Shown piece by piece: positions 62,801 through 64,000 of a DNA stretch of 64,000 nt. How positions within the stretch are numbered: the stretch's first letter is position 1; each line of letters starts with the position of its first letter. The translations under genes and the position numbers were made by a program. The DNA lies in contig JBMYRH010000006.1 in assembly GCA_049602155.1 (NCBI GenBank), positions 62,001 through 126,000 on the forward strand, in the 5' to 3' direction. The DNA comes from JBMYRH01 sp049602155. Its GTDB lineage: Bacteria; Myxococcota_A; UBA9042; PHBI01; JBMYRH01. The notes under the pieces were generated by a model. That model was not told the origin of the DNA. It saw only the letters and a program-made list of their open reading frames with translations, and did not search any database.

Positions 62801-64000
62801 GGCTCCTGCCAGCCACCGAAGCCAGCGCAGATCTCAAGGGCTCCCTCACACACACCTTTCTGAAGGTCAGCGAGCTCAGCAGTGAGGTTCTCGTCAATTG
62901 TGCCGTCACAGTCGTTGTCTAGGCCGTCACACTTCGACTCGTCGGACTGGTATCCCGTGAGCTTGAAGTAGTTGGGCTCCTGCCAGCCGCCTGCGCCATA
63001 GCAGACCTTGACGGACTGGTGGCACACGCCGGTGCTCTTGTCGGCAGGCGGGGCATCGAGGCCCTCGTCGGTCTCACCGTCGCAATCGTTGTCGATGCCA
63101 TCGCACGATAACTCTTCAGCCTCATAGCCGGCGATAGCAGAGAAGTCTGGGTCCACCCAGCCCGCTTGTGCACCGCAGACTTGGCGCACGCCCTCACAGA
63201 CACCCGCATTCTTTAGCACAAAGGGGGCTGTCGCGAGGTTGTCATCTGCGGTGCCGTTGCAATCGTTGTCAATGCCGTCACAGGTCTCGGCTGAACTCTT
63301 GTCCTGGGTACCACCAGGTGCCGTTGCGCAGGTGTAGCCGTCACCGGCGACGTTGCACTCAAGGGCACCACCGATGCACTGGCCGACACCGCAGACCTCT
63401 TGTAGCTGGTTAAAGCCCTCATCCACCTGCCCGTTGCAGTTGTCGTCTTGTCCGGTGCACATCTCGACGAGATCCGTCACGGTCTCGGGACCGCACTGCA
63501 CAAAGGCGGCTGACAGCGTGCACGCCACACGGTTGTCCAGTGCGACGCCACGAGGCTCAAGGAGCCCCTCAAGGAGGAGCACGAGTGCACCACCGTCGAC
63601 GCTCGCGGTGTAGAGCTTCCCGGCCGTCCGGTCGGTGAAGTAGAGCTGCTGACCCAAGACGTCGACCTCAATGTGGCCAGGCTCGATGAGGCCATCGCTG
63701 CCATCGAAGAGGGTGGTCAGGTTGCCGCCATCCAAGTCCGCACGACGGACAGCGTTGTGTGCGGCCTCTGTCCCAGTCTCGGTCCAATAAAGCTTGGCAT
63801 TCGGCCCATCCACGGCGAGGCCTGACGAACGCCCACTAAGGACGAGAACCGATTGCGCGTTGTCGAACGCAGCGATGTCTGCTTCGGTGGTCCCGGCGCT
63901 CATCAGCTTGCCACCCTCGAGGCCCTCCACCCAGTAGATACGGTCGGCGTTGGGGTCGTAAGCAAGGCTGCGGCATTGATTGTTCGTGCATGGTCCGGGC
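53893..64000 (-). CDS. Giant modular repeat protein, 5' end beyond the window (3368 aa visible)
   Basis: The frame is open to the right edge, so the protein is longer than 3368 residues. Counting from the edge: LDLR-type YWTD-like propeller repeats about 1-165 (AYDPNADRIYWVEG, KLYWTETGTE, QQLYFTDR); seven MopE-type CDGxDNDCDGxxDE units about 178-545; beta-rich repeats; a vWA-like region about 945-1345 (IVYVFDTHGEG, IPVYVIGYD) with a poor MIDAS and a Cys insertion; more beta repeats; a LamG-like domain about 2410-2590 (VAVYVDGRWQRL); beta repeats again to about 3260 (units like SFSATVDLNFFGFKLFSTTV); and a Cys-rich tail. Likely secreted or cell-surface and calcium-binding; function unknown. 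The gene ends at a strong terminator. Confidence 0.88.
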   Translation of the reverse strand, partial: PGPCTNNQCRSLAYDPNADRIYWVEGLEGGKLMSAGTTEADIAAFDNAQSVLVLSGRSSGLAVDGPNAKLYWTETGTEAAHNAVRRADLDGGNLTTLFDGSDGLIEPGHIEVDVLGQQLYFTDRTAGKLYTASVDGGALVLLLEGLLEPRGVALDNRVACTLSAAFVQCGPETVTDLVEMCTGQDDNCNGQVDEGFNQLQEVCGVGQCIGGALECNVAGDGYTCATAPGGTQDKSSAETCDGIDNDCNGTADDNLATAPFVLKNAGVCEGVRQVCGAQAGWVDPDFSAIAGYEAEELSCDGIDNDCDGETDEGLDAPPADKSTGVCHQSVKVCYGAGGWQEPNYFKLTGYQSDESKCDGLDNDCDGTIDENLTAELADLQKGVCEGALEICAGFGGWQEPNYHDYTPAYEGSQEASCDGVDNNCSGIADDTFKIGQGCDPDGDECYNGIRVCSDAGNSFSCDTDVEPFEACDGFDNDCDGQIDEDFSDQFGTACDSDDSDQCKNGVLTCMANGQLGCPETEEGIEEICNGEDDDCDGAIDEDDVCSAMCPVIMGEDPIVDCTILGDTSPAVWDAVAVEGEVEFLAFGTVDFVGTLSRESPAAPVTWCITAQVTTSLDYADFDISATLCKNDAMEFTGTFEGPITIDGATGNATGTFTNASPWEVTANIESLPFNDCLSLKEVELYFHEFLPYVTTSGSIFMDLHFNEVNGLPLPDIGEVGSGLEMDLAAEWDPTGDYELDVQQLFGSAFFPMPQSDTYTVQDMGGVFRRTASGGHEVELSGLQERASIQSWLGMAGVETTIRLNEDCQYDLTFSGSLDLGVFGSLELIAAFSQTASSQMIGVLTANFDVDLLGLIQLTNGNIQITVDEDKIHDFIWSADAFIIGLEFSVDGWFEVSDEGELTRSCFSIPQLPLGFGSLELLTVEDLTMCFPFQCSDDGLAIGTCDGAKQQTNIVYVFDTHGEGESGSSLPVDDDEFEPYLDNFFAELGVPEGGPIEWEYVQPTYPGEPAVVKHKRLGYWVALQASLQHYERHLNPAIKLTTPFAPTAPGCYDGANDAGAACDCDPGAIQYDADPSVEDGDLHGACIQFSPAECGALDECCKDGLTCHNGVCLQNPGQTWYAGYDGSDAAGVELGFSPDTPAEWPYYRDYFLGRNVVWFTKPLSERPYGPTGRYRNLAFGLHEAMKVLKKDELIYNSGGTIGQLNGECLDVDGPTSVGAPDLRCPGLPGVDPDLHCVRDVCRDIATPGPWEAMEGAGAIVLVATGDEQCGEFPEYTADEARAAGIPVYVIGYDSWHDNIEQLSDIAVSGGHPEEELFPGQARYKRAQTVAELEQALADVTGAASCNGTFTEYPGCSLTFAGRTTFLPSLLGSDAPTFDLDGFWVPGSDYALNVSLAPGTDWSVIPGIGPTITELDGSLNYVAADDTTVLDVTATADEVSLPGMTISNVEVGALVTDTGIWQYSLKGMADIVMLGEVQVDGTIEKLGANEPIEGCLSGTMQDTLSLLGTVDIHNLHLSACFSGGDPVSIGFSGDLETGLFPDIVSVEGQLTLSDPWELELTLENVDFGIVNISLMKLQIMDGGDTFEVYAEFAIPGLNALFLTLQGFYNGGADYSFTLAMQEGTEWTPLSFAPTLVFTDLSGTFSKTADEEGVLSQVITVSGVMPEGWEIMPGVTLQPVTVSGVYRDTSGTIGWGFEICGTLEVGPLGAIEVCGSLNQDGPGMPIYGELTGTVASLDFLGLGFLTFTPLEVTVAFEDNAISEISLGGTMNLWPALDGLSWSLEFTGIYLPKLNGDYELTLHLPELNLGNLTDLTDVTLSWNSGDSEFTLQALTELSLGSVNSYNVSGALRANGDLEFNLGLMPGEVWDALPQFGLSFSSIEGSISRVGGQWSGFIQAATNSLLQLVPGFTLQDVFVRVEYVDNAWESIAVGGTTSITFGDVGFTLTVQAATNADGSLTFLGVYNGTMEPFKSIIGPGNFTLENATVTLELSSSGELDLSIASNAVLKMQGKAYAVSVVGGLKTEGETVYYVGGSLEALDVPGLGGLTNVFFVLTTKTIDPFDIMATPDDPSDDIRALRGLTLGNYQAPPVSLTPTSEDLLFLIYVDLFDYDNLRIEAQMPVDITAIAPGSFFEQLDVQQLDLKGLFIFIDVAGSSFQMGFGALIQFWPVDHPMLTGQMELFVEMPGLSIGGAIWLDGQWREPFGFTDFVVQNPALAVEFEAGVPSPTAVGASLDLFWVKDGVFPPEDEPIVASGNITHVGAGFYVSAAPSLSGLCSPWGGCLPLPTMHARVEATNLNFPTDILGLSVASLNATTSFFGGFLPEVPMPQVDLSPFNIEVHELKVLANTHSLSVFGNDYDPGFEMRFDGDIFGVSVLMTGYLGPEDLELYAEVEPFELLGVTFTGNPFEGVANLGDTGYVRTPHDSRFVSPTFTVEGHVLRNHWLGGPNAGVLVKKMDGNNGFQVSVGDVDEESGKGRVAVTIRNGGETRILKTTKHPVPPGESTHIAVTFDNSGNTDPAGPGSAFPVAVYVDGRWQRLTEEGPDIGPGNTAAPIYWGKGMDTIDDTRFWDVLLDAQEIKGGARVLPNAAYGYEALIYRNEFNFDYRSDSNEAYNYRLYETGPRLHGAYEAGAEHELGGNQSLMFKLNWPFYDPLSAGVWLRAGLSIDIPLLSDFLDWSPQATVQVAMGGGEFSGSFYIDEFLILPIPFLGNFILSGYGQNMYPGDYDDGVYGSFNLTYYEIAVTASVGFKGTGVDFDKTFAGAYFNYYCPEDKYPSCSPLVNQLEIGFDLDLLFDVGPLGEWGIVGHARLETEGPLLSIEGSLTIASQELLSGRLEIDDQHIYLETTFDLPTVFGFDFGAVEVSAELVYEPFRFCVNGSLDLNVPFIDVSVSGTVGTCLGHNPYFLIDASAATGNILGFAVEELSVVVAMGNVPAEYDVEEGFQFVGRVKALIFTCEVTGMILSNGQFEFTGSVDVELAGITLAGLEVVFNNSGIRCSTFVNILGSSVSISGEVRSDGYYSFTGTVDLNFLGTNLASAAVNLSSNGLWVNAAVDLGIISGHLYVRISDGSWEVDFSATVSIGGWTLAGASITGTGAGTVVNNIEVCVTLPDFGAGNIELCVTTGSLDFSFSATVDLNFFGFKLFSTTVSLDSSGLSLSGSIDVVGIFQVIVEGEVKTDLSFSLSGGAAVSVFGMPASVTAVFSKGTGLLDFGLGGTMSVAVLGLTANGSFSVDTSFNFSFSASVAVGASLPDLPYPCIEIQCADVCVPLPCVTGCITELYGVCVLPAMGFCTSCAELCAPIPTLCYYELGWVGCTASIAFDNNGLIDPIGASCTLPLIGTLGVSLSASCGKICAQFSFFGANVNLCTPCLW

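Overview
This is a compact, high-GC bacterial window that reads like a myxobacterium- or Bradymonas-grade deltaproteobacterium. Three things point that way: lipoproteins full of CGDGxC, CDDGNxCT and MopE-type CNGxDDDCDGxxDE repeats; an EF-G whose G1 loop is AHIDSGKTT, as in mitochondrial EFG1 and its spirochaete/planctomycete/deltaproteobacterial relatives; and many small lipoproteins with D/T/A-rich stalks. No phage, insertion sequence or CRISPR array is visible. The taxonomic statement is inference from gene families.

Layout. 1-8.6 kb: end of lpdA with lipB, a convergent 1139-residue Cys-rich lipoprotein, an orphan fusA, and divergent gap. 8.6-17 kb: an acyl-CoA dehydrogenase, an EamA permease, a membrane protein with a degenerate J domain, then a coupled set of YkgJ-like protein, penicillin-acylase-family lipoprotein and small lipoprotein. 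17-31 kb: a TrpD2-like protein, hemE-hemY, a MepA-like lipoprotein, a MopE-repeat lipoprotein, a thioredoxin/TPR protein, an alpha/beta hydrolase with an AI-2E permease, a Cys-rich lipoprotein with moaB, a divergent purD-like ATP-grasp gene and tRNA-Arg(CCG). 31-40 kb: a duplicated-domain lipoprotein and an envelope-modification neighbourhood (two B12-type radical SAM proteins, a GT39-like membrane glycosyltransferase, an acyltransferase-3, an NAD-dependent epimerase). 40-51.6 kb: a tightly overlapping minus-strand operon headed by a 3037-residue lipoprotein that carries two cohesin-like folds and a dockerin-like repeat pair, followed by a membrane-anchored beta-propeller, a small lipoprotein, the epimerase and a radical SAM protein. 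51.8-64 kb: a 640-residue lipoprotein and the last 3368 residues of a giant repeat protein that runs off the right edge.

The dominant theme is the outer surface. Five Cys-rich or giant repeat proteins fill about 26 of the 64 kb. They carry eukaryote-style modules (somatomedin-B-like, Notch LNR-like, LDLR YWTD-like, LamG-like) plus calcium-type acidic repeats. Two of the five leader regions share a TTGAAC-N17 promoter element and the same GTCCCTC start context. The giant cohesin/dockerin lipoprotein is in one apparent transcription unit with an epimerase and a radical SAM enzyme, which suggests a surface scaffold made together with glycan- or lipid-modifying enzymes. That link is the best candidate here for an undescribed system.

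Genes are packed tightly: many neighbours overlap by ATGA, GTGA or TGATG, and several convergent pairs overlap at their stop codons. All calls come from reading the sequence and translations; no database search was run.
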